Below the pieces are notes generated by a model. The model was not told the origin of the DNA and searched no databases. It saw only the letters and a list, made by a program, of their open reading frames with translations. Made by a program: the position numbers and the translations under genes. From JACDAV01 sp964626755 (GTDB taxonomy: Bacteria; Chloroflexota; Limnocylindria; Limnocylindrales; CSP1-4), in assembly GCA_964626755.1 (NCBI GenBank), contig CAZVGO010000039.1, positions 1-64,000 on the forward strand: a DNA stretch of 64,000 nt, read 5' to 3'. Positions 24,384 through 32,703 of this stretch are shown here, piece after piece (position 1 is the stretch's first letter; each line of letters opens with the position of its first letter).

Positions 24384-26186
24384 ATGAGGACGAGACCAGA
24401 CCCCCGCGACCCGGTCGTCCGGTTGAAGAAGGCCGTCCGGCGGCTGGCCGACCTCCTGCCACCGCCCCGTGATGAGGCGCTGATCGGCGTCGCGCGGGAG
24501 GCGTGGGCGCTGCTCACCGGCAAGCGCGGGCGGCGCCGGCGGGTCGCGACGCGCGGCGCCCGGTCGCGGCCCTGGCTGGACTCGATGGCCCTCTACCGGG
24601 CGCGGCGGGCCTTCGACAAGGGGGCGTATGAGATCGCCCTCGCCCAGGTCGATTCCGTGCTCACCCGCCATCCCGACAGCCTGAACGCGCTCAACCTCAA
24701 GAAGGCAATCGACTCCCGGCGAGGCGACATGAGCGACATCGTCGCGACCTACCGCCGGATGCGCCAGGTCCAGGACGACCCGGCGATCGAGTACCAGGAG
24801 CGCCGGTGGGTCGGCCGCCTGATCGAGACCGACCCGCGCTGGCTGCCGCGGATCGCCGGCCCCGTCCGGCCGATCCAGCCACGCGACGACCGGACCGTCA
24901 TGCACCTGCTCAAGGAGTCCGTTCCGTACCTGCAAAACGGGTTCACGATGCGGAGCCGATACACGCTCCTGTCGCAGCGCGACGCCGGCCTCGACCCGTT
25001 CGTCGTCACGTCGCTCGGCTTCCCGCGCAAGGACGGTGTCGACCGCTTCCCGTCGACCGACATCCTCGACGGGATCACTCATTACCGGCTTGACCTGGGC
25101 CCGGGCTATCCGACCGACCAGCCGTTCGACCGCCTCCTCACCGACCATGCCTGGCTCGCGGCCAAGGTCGCGCGCCGCGAGCGGCCGGCGATCATCCACG
25201 CCTCGTCGGGGTACCGCGGGTACGACGCGGCGCTCGTGGGACTCGCCCTGCGCGACCACCTCCGCCTGCCGCTCGTCTACGAGGTCCGCTCGTTCTTCGA
25301 GACGACCTGGACTCCGCATCACGACCGGGCCGAGTCCAGCGAGCACTACCAGCGCCGCCACGACACGGAAACCCGGGCGATGCTGGCGGCGGACGCGGTG
25401 ATCACGATCTCCGAGGCGATGGCGGAGGACATCGCCGGCCGCGGTGTGCCGCGGGAGCGGATCCACTTGATGCCCAACGGAGTCGACCCCACAGGATTCG
25501 AGCCCGGGGAGCCGGATCCCGAGCTCGTCCGCCGGTACCGGCTCGCGGGCAAGACGGTGTTCGGCTACGTCAGCAGCCTCGACCATCCCAGGGAAGGCCA
25601 CGAGGTGCTGATCGAGGCGACGGCGAAGCTCCTTGCCCGCGGGCGAAAGGTGGCATGCCTGATCGTCGGCGACGGGACCCGGCGAGCCGAGCTCGAGAGC
25701 CAGGCGAGCCGGGCGGGCGTCGGCGGGGCGGTGGTGTTCACCGGCCGCGTGCCACACGACGATGTCCGCGCGCACTACGCGCTGCTCGACATCTTCGTCG
25801 TGCCGCGCCAGAACGATCGGGCGGCGCGGTTCGTGACGCCGCTCAAGCCGTTCGAGGCCATGTCGATGGCGAAGCCGGTGGTCGTGTCCGACCTGCCCGC
25901 GCTCGTCGAGATCGCCGCGCCCGGTCAACGCGGGCTCGCCTTTCCGCACGGCGACGCGGACGGCCTCGCGGACGCGATCGAGACGCTCATCGACCAGCCC
26001 GAGACGCGCCGGCGGTTGGGCCAGGCCGGCCGGGAGTGGGTCCTTGCCGAGCGGACGTGGGCGCGCAACGGGCAGCGCTACGCGGAGATCCACGACGATC
26101 TCCTCGACCGCTGGCGGTCCGGCGAGGAGGCCCGGTCGCGCGCCGCGTCGCCGCTCAGTCGCGTCGGCCCGGCGGCCGCGGGGTGA
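24384..26186 (+). CDS. Glycosyltransferase family 4 with helical N-terminal extension
   Basis: A 600-aa protein. Residues 1-~150 are helical with a TPR-like look (RARRAFDKGAYEIALAQVDSVLTRHPDSLNALNLKKAI). The GT-B core follows, with YEVRSFFETTW, ADAVITISEAMAEDIAGRGVP and donor-site motifs VFGYVSSLDHPREGHEVLIEA and RFVTPLKPFEAMSMAKPVVVSDLP. The EX7E-like pair is visible in the latter block. Acceptor and sugar are unknown. It starts the plus-strand run leading into the ABC exporter, and its TGA stop overlaps the next GTG (GTGA). Confidence 0.88.
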   Translation: MRTRPDPRDPVVRLKKAVRRLADLLPPPRDEALIGVAREAWALLTGKRGRRRRVATRGARSRPWLDSMALYRARRAFDKGAYEIALAQVDSVLTRHPDSLNALNLKKAIDSRRGDMSDIVATYRRMRQVQDDPAIEYQERRWVGRLIETDPRWLPRIAGPVRPIQPRDDRTVMHLLKESVPYLQNGFTMRSRYTLLSQRDAGLDPFVVTSLGFPRKDGVDRFPSTDILDGITHYRLDLGPGYPTDQPFDRLLTDHAWLAAKVARRERPAIIHASSGYRGYDAALVGLALRDHLRLPLVYEVRSFFETTWTPHHDRAESSEHYQRRHDTETRAMLAADAVITISEAMAEDIAGRGVPRERIHLMPNGVDPTGFEPGEPDPELVRRYRLAGKTVFGYVSSLDHPREGHEVLIEATAKLLARGRKVACLIVGDGTRRAELESQASRAGVGGAVVFTGRVPHDDVRAHYALLDIFVVPRQNDRAARFVTPLKPFEAMSMAKPVVVSDLPALVEIAAPGQRGLAFPHGDADGLADAIETLIDQPETRRRLGQAGREWVLAERTWARNGQRYAEIHDDLLDRWRSGEEARSRAASPLSRVGPAAAG

Positions 26187-27373
26187 ACGGGGACCTTCGC
26201 GGGCGGAGCCGGGAGCCGGGGGCGGCCGCCGAGGATGCCGCGGCAGCGCTCCGGCAGCTCGAGGGCCTCGGCTTCGACGAGCCGATTCTCCTCGCCTACC
26301 ACCCGACCTCCCGCCTGAACCCGTACCAGTCGCTGCTGTACTCGCGCGCCTGGAAGCACGGGATCGCGGCCCTCCCGCTCCATTACCTCGACGACTTCGA
26401 CGACGTCGTGGCCGTCGCGAGCGCCGCCGGGGCCCGGGTCCTGCTCCACCTGCACTGGACGAGCAAGGTCCTCGAGGACAGCCCCACCGAAAAGGACGCC
26501 CGCGCGGCGCTCGACAAGTTCGTTGCCCGCCTCGACCGTCTCCTCGCCGCCGGCGGCCACCTCGCCTGGACCGTTCACAACGCGATCCCCCACGATGCGC
26601 GGATGCCCGCATTCGAGGCGGCGCTACAGCAGGCGATCGTCGACCGTTCGACGATCGTCCACGTGCTCTCGGCCAACACGCGAGAGGCAGTTGGCGAGTG
26701 GTTCACGATCCCGGAGGACCGGCAGCTCCACGTGCCGCACCCCAGTTACATCGGCGCGTATGTCGACGTCGTCTCGCCCGAGGCGGCCCGCTGGGAGCTG
26801 GGCCTCCCGCCGGACGACACCGTGTACGCACTGCTCGGCGCGATCAAGCCGTACAAGGGCCTCGACCAGCTCCTCGACGCGTTCGACGCGGCGCTCCAGC
26901 GGGACCCCGGCCGGCGGCGACTGCTGGTCGCGGGCGGGCCGTCGGACGACCCGGAGGTGGAGGCGTTCCTCCGGCGCTGTGCGCTCCATCCCTTCATCGC
27001 GCTGCACGCCCGGAAGATCCCGGGCGACGAGCTGCCGGTCTTCCTCCGCGCCGCCGACATCGCCGTGCTGCCCTACCTGAGATCGCTCAACTCCGGCGTC
27101 CTCATGCTCGCCCTGTCGTTCGGCATCCCCGTCGTCGCCCCGGCCGTGGGTGGGATCGCCGAGATCGTCACCCCGGAGATCGCCCGGACGTTCACGCCGG
27201 GCGATCGCGACTCGCTCGTCGCGGCGCTCCTCGCCGCGGACGAGCTGCGCACACCCCAGGCGCGGGATGCCGCGCTCCGGGTCGCCCGCCGGTACGACCC
27301 CGCCCGCCTGTCGGACGAGTTCAGCCGGGGGGTCGTGGAACGGCTGCGCAGCGCACGTCCCGCGGCCGTCTGA
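26183..27373 (+). CDS. Glycosyltransferase (GT-B fold)
   Basis: A 396-aa protein starting at GTG 26183, overlapping the previous stop as GTGA. The N-terminal half has LAYHPTSRLNPYQSLLYSRA and LHLHWTSKVLEDSPTEKDA; the C-terminal donor half has YALLGAIKPYKGLDQLLDAFD, LLVAGGPSDDPEVEAFL and the acidic-turn region LRSLNSGVLMLALSFGIPVVAPAVGG. Overall pattern resembles GT4 exopolysaccharide transferases; GumK-like specificity cannot be shown. The overlap indicates coupled translation with the preceding GT4. Confidence 0.85.
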   Translation: MNGDLRGRSREPGAAAEDAAAALRQLEGLGFDEPILLAYHPTSRLNPYQSLLYSRAWKHGIAALPLHYLDDFDDVVAVASAAGARVLLHLHWTSKVLEDSPTEKDARAALDKFVARLDRLLAAGGHLAWTVHNAIPHDARMPAFEAALQQAIVDRSTIVHVLSANTREAVGEWFTIPEDRQLHVPHPSYIGAYVDVVSPEAARWELGLPPDDTVYALLGAIKPYKGLDQLLDAFDAALQRDPGRRRLLVAGGPSDDPEVEAFLRRCALHPFIALHARKIPGDELPVFLRAADIAVLPYLRSLNSGVLMLALSFGIPVVAPAVGGIAEIVTPEIARTFTPGDRDSLVAALLAADELRTPQARDAALRVARRYDPARLSDEFSRGVVERLRSARPAAV

Positions 27374-27435
27374 GCCGGTGCCGGCCGGCCACCGGATCCC
27401 TCGCTTCCCCGGTTCGGGGCGCCTTTGGCCCGTGC

Positions 27436-27441
27436 TAACCT
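27436..27441 (+). promoter_or_regulatory. TANNNT box (TAACCT), 10 nt before the Wzm ATG
   Basis: Lies in the 78-nt gap between the glycosyltransferase and exporter genes and suggests an additional promoter for the exporter. Confidence 0.35.
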
Positions 27442-27451
27442 ACGGCCGCTG

Positions 27452-28303
27452 ATGACCGGTTCCTCGACGGAGGCGCTCGCCTCTCCTCGCGTGAAAACGG
27501 CGCGGCGGAGCGTCCTCTCACTCGCGATCGAAGGGCTCCGGGACATCGCCCGGCGCCGGCGGCTCATCCGCTATCTCGTCGGAGCAGACCTCAAGCGGAC
27601 CCACGCCGACACGATCTTCGGCCAGCTCTGGTGGATCTTCGATCCGCTTCTCCAGATGGCTGTGTACGTCGTGCTCGTCCAGGTCATCTTCCGGGTCCGG
27701 ATCCCGGACTATCCGCTGTTCCTGTTCGCCGCGATCCTGCCGTGGAAGTGGTTCGCCACGACGATCAACGACGCGACGATGTCGGTCGTCAACCGCCAGA
27801 CCCTCATCCGCCAGATCCAGTTTCCGAAGGTGGTCCTGCCTACCGCGGCGGTCGTCGCGGGGACGGTCAGCTTCGGGATCGGCCTGATCGCGCTCGCGAT
27901 CGTGTACGCCTTCTACCTCGACCGGTTGAGTCCATGGATCCTCCTGCTGCCGGTCGTCGCCGCGGTGCAGCTCGTGCTCACCCTGGCCCTGGCGCTGTCG
28001 CTCTCGGCGATGAACGCCTTCTATCGCGACGTGCAGAACGTCATGCGCCACATCGTCCGGCTCTGGTTCTACCTCTCGCCCGGCCTGTGGACGATCCACG
28101 ACATTGCCGACCCGACGGCGCGGATGTTGCTCTCGCTCAACCCGTTCACGCCTCTGTTCGAGTCCTATCGCTCGATCACCTGGGGGACCCAGGCGCCCGA
28201 CTTCGGCGGCCTTCTCTACGTCCTCATCGTTTCGGTTCTGCTGCTCGTCTTCGGGCTCGCGCTGTTCAAGCGGGTCGAGCCGGCGTTCGCGCGGATCCTG
28301 TGA
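27452..28303 (+). CDS. wzm: Polysaccharide ABC transporter permease (Wzm type)
   Basis: Membrane half of an ABC-2 exporter for lipid-linked polysaccharide. About 283 aa with six hydrophobic segments after a cytoplasmic N-terminus that includes RRRRLIRYLVGADLKRTHADTIFGQLWWIFDPL, a typical Wzm/TagG opening. The conserved NAFYRDVQNVMRHIVRLWFYLSPG block is present. ATG 27452 is chosen over a TTG nine codons upstream. Its TGA overlaps the start of the ATPase gene as TGATG. Confidence 0.93.
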   Translation: MTGSSTEALASPRVKTARRSVLSLAIEGLRDIARRRRLIRYLVGADLKRTHADTIFGQLWWIFDPLLQMAVYVVLVQVIFRVRIPDYPLFLFAAILPWKWFATTINDATMSVVNRQTLIRQIQFPKVVLPTAAVVAGTVSFGIGLIALAIVYAFYLDRLSPWILLLPVVAAVQLVLTLALALSLSAMNAFYRDVQNVMRHIVRLWFYLSPGLWTIHDIADPTARMLLSLNPFTPLFESYRSITWGTQAPDFGGLLYVLIVSVLLLVFGLALFKRVEPAFARIL

Positions 28304-29112
28304 TGGGCACTCCCACTACCCTGCCGGCGATCGAGGTCCAGGACCTCGGCATCCGGTACAACCTGCGGCTCACCCGGCGCACGACCCTGAAGAACTCGCT
28401 GCCCGGCCTCGTCCGTCGGGACGACGGGACGCCGAAGCACTTCTGGGCGCTCCGCCATATCGCCTTTCGCGTCGAGCACGGCGAGTCGCTCGCGGTGATC
28501 GGGCCGAACGGCGCGGGCAAGAGCACGCTGCTCCTCGCGCTCGCCGGGATCCTCGAGCCGAGCGAGGGCGAGATCCTCACCCACGGCCGGGTATCCACGT
28601 TGCTTACGCTCGGGGCGGGCTTCGAGGTGGAGCTGTCCGGCCGGGACAACATCGATCTCGTCGCGGCATTCCTCGGCATCGACCACCGGGCGATGACGTC
28701 TCTCGCGCCCTCGATCATCGAGTTCGCCGACATCGGCCCGTTCATCGACGCACCCGTGAAGACCTACTCCACCGGAATGAAGGCGCGGCTCGGCTTCGCG
28801 ATCGCGACCGCGATCACGCCGGACATCCTCCTGCTCGACGAGGTCCTCGGGACCGGCGACGAGACATTCCGGGCGCGAAGCCAGGGCCGGATCCGCGAGC
28901 TCATCGGCCGGGCAAAGGCGATCGTCCTGGTGACACACGACCTGTCGTACGTCACGGAGTTCTGCAACCGGGCGATCCTCCTCGAGCGCGGCCAGATCAT
29001 CCGCGAGGGAGGACCGGAGGAGGTCACCGAGCTTTACCGGCAGCGGGTCGCGGAGCGCAAGCTGCTGGCGGAGGCCGAGAGCCAGCGATTCGCCAGCGCG
29101 CCGGCCCGTTAG
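28303..29112 (+). CDS. wzt: Polysaccharide ABC transporter ATPase (Wzt type, short form)
   Basis: Energises polysaccharide export with the Wzm-type permease. The 269-aa protein has Walker A GPNGAGKST (residues 67-75), the ABC signature YSTGMKARLGFA, Walker B ILLLDEVLGTGD and the switch histidine in VLVTHDLSYV. The insertion between strands (LVRRDDGTPKHFWALRHI) is the usual Wzt/TagH feature. There is no C-terminal carbohydrate-binding domain, so chain-end recognition of the O9a Wzt type is not expected. Translation is coupled to the permease by TGATG. Confidence 0.95.
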   Translation: MGTPTTLPAIEVQDLGIRYNLRLTRRTTLKNSLPGLVRRDDGTPKHFWALRHIAFRVEHGESLAVIGPNGAGKSTLLLALAGILEPSEGEILTHGRVSTLLTLGAGFEVELSGRDNIDLVAAFLGIDHRAMTSLAPSIIEFADIGPFIDAPVKTYSTGMKARLGFAIATAITPDILLLDEVLGTGDETFRARSQGRIRELIGRAKAIVLVTHDLSYVTEFCNRAILLERGQIIREGGPEEVTELYRQRVAERKLLAEAESQRFASAPAR

Positions 29113-29128
29113 CCCGGAGGAAGCGACC

Positions 29129-30139
29129 ATCGTCGGACGGTTCACCCGCTCGCCCCGTGTGCGGCGCGTCGCGCGCAGGATCCTCGGCCGCCTGGGGATC
29201 AGCCAGAGGGCGCTCATGACTGGCCGGCGACTCGCCGGCGAGAGCTCCACCCATCCTCCCGGCGGCTGGGATCCGGTCCCGGGCGCGTGGCCGACGCCGC
29301 CCCGCGTCCCCGGCGTGCCGTTCGAGATCGTCCGGACGAGGCACCCCGAGGACGGGGTCCGGCCGGTCTTCGACATCGACCTGTTCGAGCGGCTCAACGC
29401 CGAGTACACGGACCGGCCGCTCGTGCCGGAACCGCTCCAGTACGACGAGGACGCCATGGCCGAGCGCGCCCGTGACCGCCTCGCCTGGGTCCACAAGACG
29501 GTCGACCTGCGGGGCAAGCGGGTCCTCGAGCTTGGGTGCGGCGGCGGATTCGAGGTCTGGCTGCTGGCTCATCACTTCGGCGCCGATGCGTGGGGCGTCG
29601 ACATCGCCGAGCGGGCCGCGTGGAAGACCCTGGCCGACGACCGGACCCACCTCGTCCTCGCCGACCTCGCCGTCGACCGCCCCTTCCCCGAGAGCCACTT
29701 CGACCGGGTCTACTCCTTCTACGTGTTCGAGCACGTCAGCCACCCCTACGCGGCGCTGGCCGAGATCTTCCGCGTCCTCAGGCCCGGCGGTCTCGCCTGG
29801 ATCGCCGCCAACCTCCATCGCGGTCCGATGGCGTCGCACCGCTACAAGGACGTCAAGTTCCCCTTCCCGCACCTCTTGTTCACCGACGACGTCTTTCGCG
29901 AGTTCTACCGGCGGCGGAACCTGCCGGAGCTGGAGGCGGCCTGGGTGAACCGGCTGACCTGGGCCGAGTACGAGGACCATTTCGCGCGGATCGGGTTCCG
30001 CGTCCGCCGGCAGACGTTCCGCGAGACGCCGCTCGACGAGGCGTTCTACGCCCGATTCGAATCAATCCTGGGGCGCTATCCGCGGACAGACCTCCAGCGC
30101 GACTTCTTCCAGGTCGTCCTCGAGAAGCCGGCCCGCTAG
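29129..30139 (+). CDS. Class I SAM-dependent methyltransferase
   Basis: A 336-aa methyltransferase; SAM motif I VLELGCGGGFEVWLLA, motif II region DAWGVDIAERAAW, and the post-II DRVYSFYVFEHVSHPYAALAEIFRVLRPGG block. Residues ~1-110 form an N-terminal extension. Located directly behind wzm-wzt, it may methylate the exported glycan or a chain end. The first conventional start is GTG 29159, but GGAGG at 29116-29120 is 8 nt from an in-frame ATC at 29129 and has no other start codon near it, so ATC initiation is preferred. It ends 6 nt before the stop of the convergent gene. Confidence 0.85.
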   Translation: MVGRFTRSPRVRRVARRILGRLGISQRALMTGRRLAGESSTHPPGGWDPVPGAWPTPPRVPGVPFEIVRTRHPEDGVRPVFDIDLFERLNAEYTDRPLVPEPLQYDEDAMAERARDRLAWVHKTVDLRGKRVLELGCGGGFEVWLLAHHFGADAWGVDIAERAAWKTLADDRTHLVLADLAVDRPFPESHFDRVYSFYVFEHVSHPYAALAEIFRVLRPGGLAWIAANLHRGPMASHRYKDVKFPFPHLLFTDDVFREFYRRRNLPELEAAWVNRLTWAEYEDHFARIGFRVRRQTFRETPLDEAFYARFESILGRYPRTDLQRDFFQVVLEKPAR

Positions 30140-30145
30140 CTGCCG

Positions 30146-31405
30146 TCAGGCGAGGCGGTCGTACAGCTCCAGCAGCCGCTCGACCTGGCGATCCCACGCG
30201 TACTTGCCGCGGGCGGCCGCGAGGGCCTTGACATGGAACGCCCGGCGGCGTTTCGGGGGAGCATCGAGGATCTCGCGGATCGCCCGGGCGATATCCGCGG
30301 GCGAGGTCGGGTCGCACAGGACGCCGAAGCCCGCTGCGTTGACGATCTCCGCCATCCCCGGCAGGTCGGACACGACGACCGGCGTCCCCGCGCCCATCGC
30401 GTCGAAGAGCTTCGTCGGGGTGTTGAGACGATGGTTGAGCGTGGTCGCCTGGACGGGCATCGCGTGGACGTCCGCGCTGGCGTTGAGGGACAGGAGATCC
30501 TCCGGCGGCGCGGCCGGAAGGAAGTGGATCCGCTTGGCGTGCGGAACGTGGGCGGCGCGCGCTTCGATCGCCGCCTTCTGGCCGCCGTCGCCGAGGACGA
30601 CGAGCGCGGCATCGTCGACGAGGCCGATCGCGTCGACCAGCTCCTCGATCCCCCGGTGGGGCTGGATCGCGCCGAGGTGGAGGACGACCCGTGTCGACGC
30701 CGGCAGCCGGAAGCGCTCGTGGAAGCGGCGCTCCGGGGGATCCGGTGGGTCCCACGCCACGGGTCCATTCATCACGATGACCGGTGTCACGCCGAGCATC
30801 CGCTCGAGGACCTCCGCGTACGGCCGGCTGACGGTGACGACCGCGTCCGCCGCGCGCGCCCAGCGCCGCTCGCCCCGGGCGAGGAGGCGGCGCCACGGGC
30901 CGGGAAGCCGGGCGAACCGGGCGCTCTCGACATGGACGTCGCGCGAGTCGTAGACGACCCGGCCGCCTCGCTCCGCGCGGAGGTGAAGCGCGACCGGCAG
31001 CGTGACAAGTCCCTCCGACTGCCAGATGTCACCGTCCGTGACCTGCGCGCCGATGCGCGCGGCCCACTGCCGGGCGAGGAGGAGGTAGCGGACGGCCTGG
31101 ACCGCGCGGCCGATGGTGTCGCGGACCCGGTCCCGCGGCGAGCGGCGGCGCGGGCCGCCGGCCCCGGGCGGGAGCGGCGGTGACGGCAGCCAGGCGAGTG
31201 GCCGCGGCTGCTCGATCCGGACAATGGTGAAGTGCTGGGGCCCGTGACCCTCGGAGGGACCCTCTCGACTCGGGAGACCCTCCGCTGCCCGGGCGACGAC
31301 GGTCACGCGATGGCCGGCCGCGGCGAGGCTGTTGGCGATCTTCCACGACCGCGAATCGGACGTGAACGGGTTGTTGAGGAGGAGGACGACGTGGCGCGTC
31401 GTCAT
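30146..31405 (-). CDS. Glycosyltransferase family 4 (paralogue)
   Basis: A 419-aa GT-B enzyme with NNPFTSDSRSWKIANSLAAAG at the N-terminus, VVYDSRDVHVESARF and ADAVVTVSRPYAEVLERML in the middle, and donor motifs VLHLGAIQPHRGIEELVDAI and TLNHRLNTPTKLFDAMGAGTPVVVSDLPG. It is the last gene of the eight-gene minus-strand operon, and its ATG overlaps the upstream gene as ATGA. Likely adds one residue of the repeat unit built from the diacetamido uronic acid made by this operon; that is an inference from context. Confidence 0.88.
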   Translation of the reverse strand: MTTRHVVLLLNNPFTSDSRSWKIANSLAAAGHRVTVVARAAEGLPSREGPSEGHGPQHFTIVRIEQPRPLAWLPSPPLPPGAGGPRRRSPRDRVRDTIGRAVQAVRYLLLARQWAARIGAQVTDGDIWQSEGLVTLPVALHLRAERGGRVVYDSRDVHVESARFARLPGPWRRLLARGERRWARAADAVVTVSRPYAEVLERMLGVTPVIVMNGPVAWDPPDPPERRFHERFRLPASTRVVLHLGAIQPHRGIEELVDAIGLVDDAALVVLGDGGQKAAIEARAAHVPHAKRIHFLPAAPPEDLLSLNASADVHAMPVQATTLNHRLNTPTKLFDAMGAGTPVVVSDLPGMAEIVNAAGFGVLCDPTSPADIARAIREILDAPPKRRRAFHVKALAAARGKYAWDRQVERLLELYDRLA

Positions 31406-32703
31406 TCGAGATCCCGGAATGCGTCGATCAGCCGCTTGCGCTCGATCTCCCAGTTGAGGGACTCGAGGGCGGTGGCCCGGATCGCCCTGCGGCGCGCGTC
31501 ACGCTCCTCCGGCGAGGCGTCGAGCAGAGCGGCGATCGCCGCCCCGACGGCGGCGGGAGTCCAGGGATCGACGACGACGCCCAGCCCGTGCTCGCGGACG
31601 AGCCGGGCCGTGAACGTGCCCCCCGCGACGACGACCGGTACGCCCGCCATCGCGGCCTCGAACAGCTTGTTCGGTGTCGTCAGTGCCTGGTTTCGGGTGA
31701 CCGGTGGGGTGCCGACGAACGCGACGTCCGCGCCGGCGGTCCACGTGAGGAGCTCGCCCGGCGGGACGGCCGCGCCGACGACGATCCGTTCGGGCGCGGC
31801 GGCGCTCTCCGCCCGCAACACCGCCTCGAGCGGCCCGAAACCGACGAACGCGGCCGTCACCGGACGATCGACCAGGGGCGGCTCGCGGAGTGCGGCGAGC
31901 AGCACATCGATCCCCTGGTCCGGCCGGAACGCACCCTGGTAGATCACGACGTCCCGGGCCGCGGGGATGCGCGTGCCGATCGACGTGCGGAGGCGGATCG
32001 GTCGCGGCACCGGCTCGCTCGCACGCCACCGCTCGCGGGCGTTCATGACGACGGTCGGCCGGTTGACCCTGAACCGCGCCGCAACCTCGTCCGCCATCGC
32101 CGGTGTCACGGCCAGCAGCGCGGCCGCGCCGCGCATCCAGTGCGCCTCGCGGCGTCGGAGGTAGGCCTTGGCCGGCCCCGGCAGGGCGGCGAGGCGCCCC
32201 GAGTCGACGTGGAGGTCGGCGACGTCGTAGACGTACCGTCCGCCCCTGCGCCGGGCGACATCCGCGGCGACGGGGAGCGCGACGAGGGCCTTTGCGACGA
32301 ACACGCGGGCGTCGGGCGCGGCCGCGCGAACCGCGTGGGCCCACGGTTGGATCCGGCCCCGATACGCGAGGATCTCGAGGGCGCGGCGGAGCGGCGCCCG
32401 GACGATCTCGGGGAAGCCGGCGCGGCGCGGCGGCAGCTGTTCCGCATCCGGGTCGAGCCCGACGAGGCGGCCGGCGATGCCCCGGAGCGGCCGGGGCAGC
32501 GCTGCGAGGATGCGCCGCTCGACAGCCGGCCGGCGAACGACGACGCCGCTCGGCAGCGCTTCCTCGGCGGGCAGGTGAGGCGCGGGCATCGCCACGACGA
32601 CGACCGTCCAGCCGTCGCGGGCGAGGGCCTCCGCGGCCCGGCGGTGGCGCGAATCGAACTCGAAGGTGTTCGCGGTGACGAAGGCGACCGAACCGCGGGT
32701 CAT
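31402..32703 (-). CDS. Glycosyltransferase family 4 (paralogue)
   Basis: A 433-aa GT-B enzyme. N-terminus FVTANTFEFDSRHRRAAEALARDG, middle YVYDVADLHVDSGRLAALPG and donor part VIYQGAFRPDQGIDVLLAAL with ALTTPNKLFEAAMAGVPVVVAGG. The YDSRD block of its paralogues is YDVAD here, and SDLPG is changed to AGGTF, so it is the most diverged of the three. ATG 32703 overlaps the epimerase stop (ATGA). A longer in-frame extension is low-complexity Gly/Arg sequence antisense to the epimerase and was rejected. Confidence 0.88.
   Translation of the reverse strand: MTRGSVAFVTANTFEFDSRHRRAAEALARDGWTVVVVAMPAPHLPAEEALPSGVVVRRPAVERRILAALPRPLRGIAGRLVGLDPDAEQLPPRRAGFPEIVRAPLRRALEILAYRGRIQPWAHAVRAAAPDARVFVAKALVALPVAADVARRRGGRYVYDVADLHVDSGRLAALPGPAKAYLRRREAHWMRGAAALLAVTPAMADEVAARFRVNRPTVVMNARERWRASEPVPRPIRLRTSIGTRIPAARDVVIYQGAFRPDQGIDVLLAALREPPLVDRPVTAAFVGFGPLEAVLRAESAAAPERIVVGAAVPPGELLTWTAGADVAFVGTPPVTRNQALTTPNKLFEAAMAGVPVVVAGGTFTARLVREHGLGVVVDPWTPAAVGAAIAALLDASPEERDARRRAIRATALESLNWEIERKRLIDAFRDLE

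Noticed and set aside
24306..26612. Long minus-strand frame opposite the plus-strand GT4
   Set aside because: The plus-strand gene has full GT4 motifs; the minus frame shows only Arg/Asp/Gly-rich shadow sequence.
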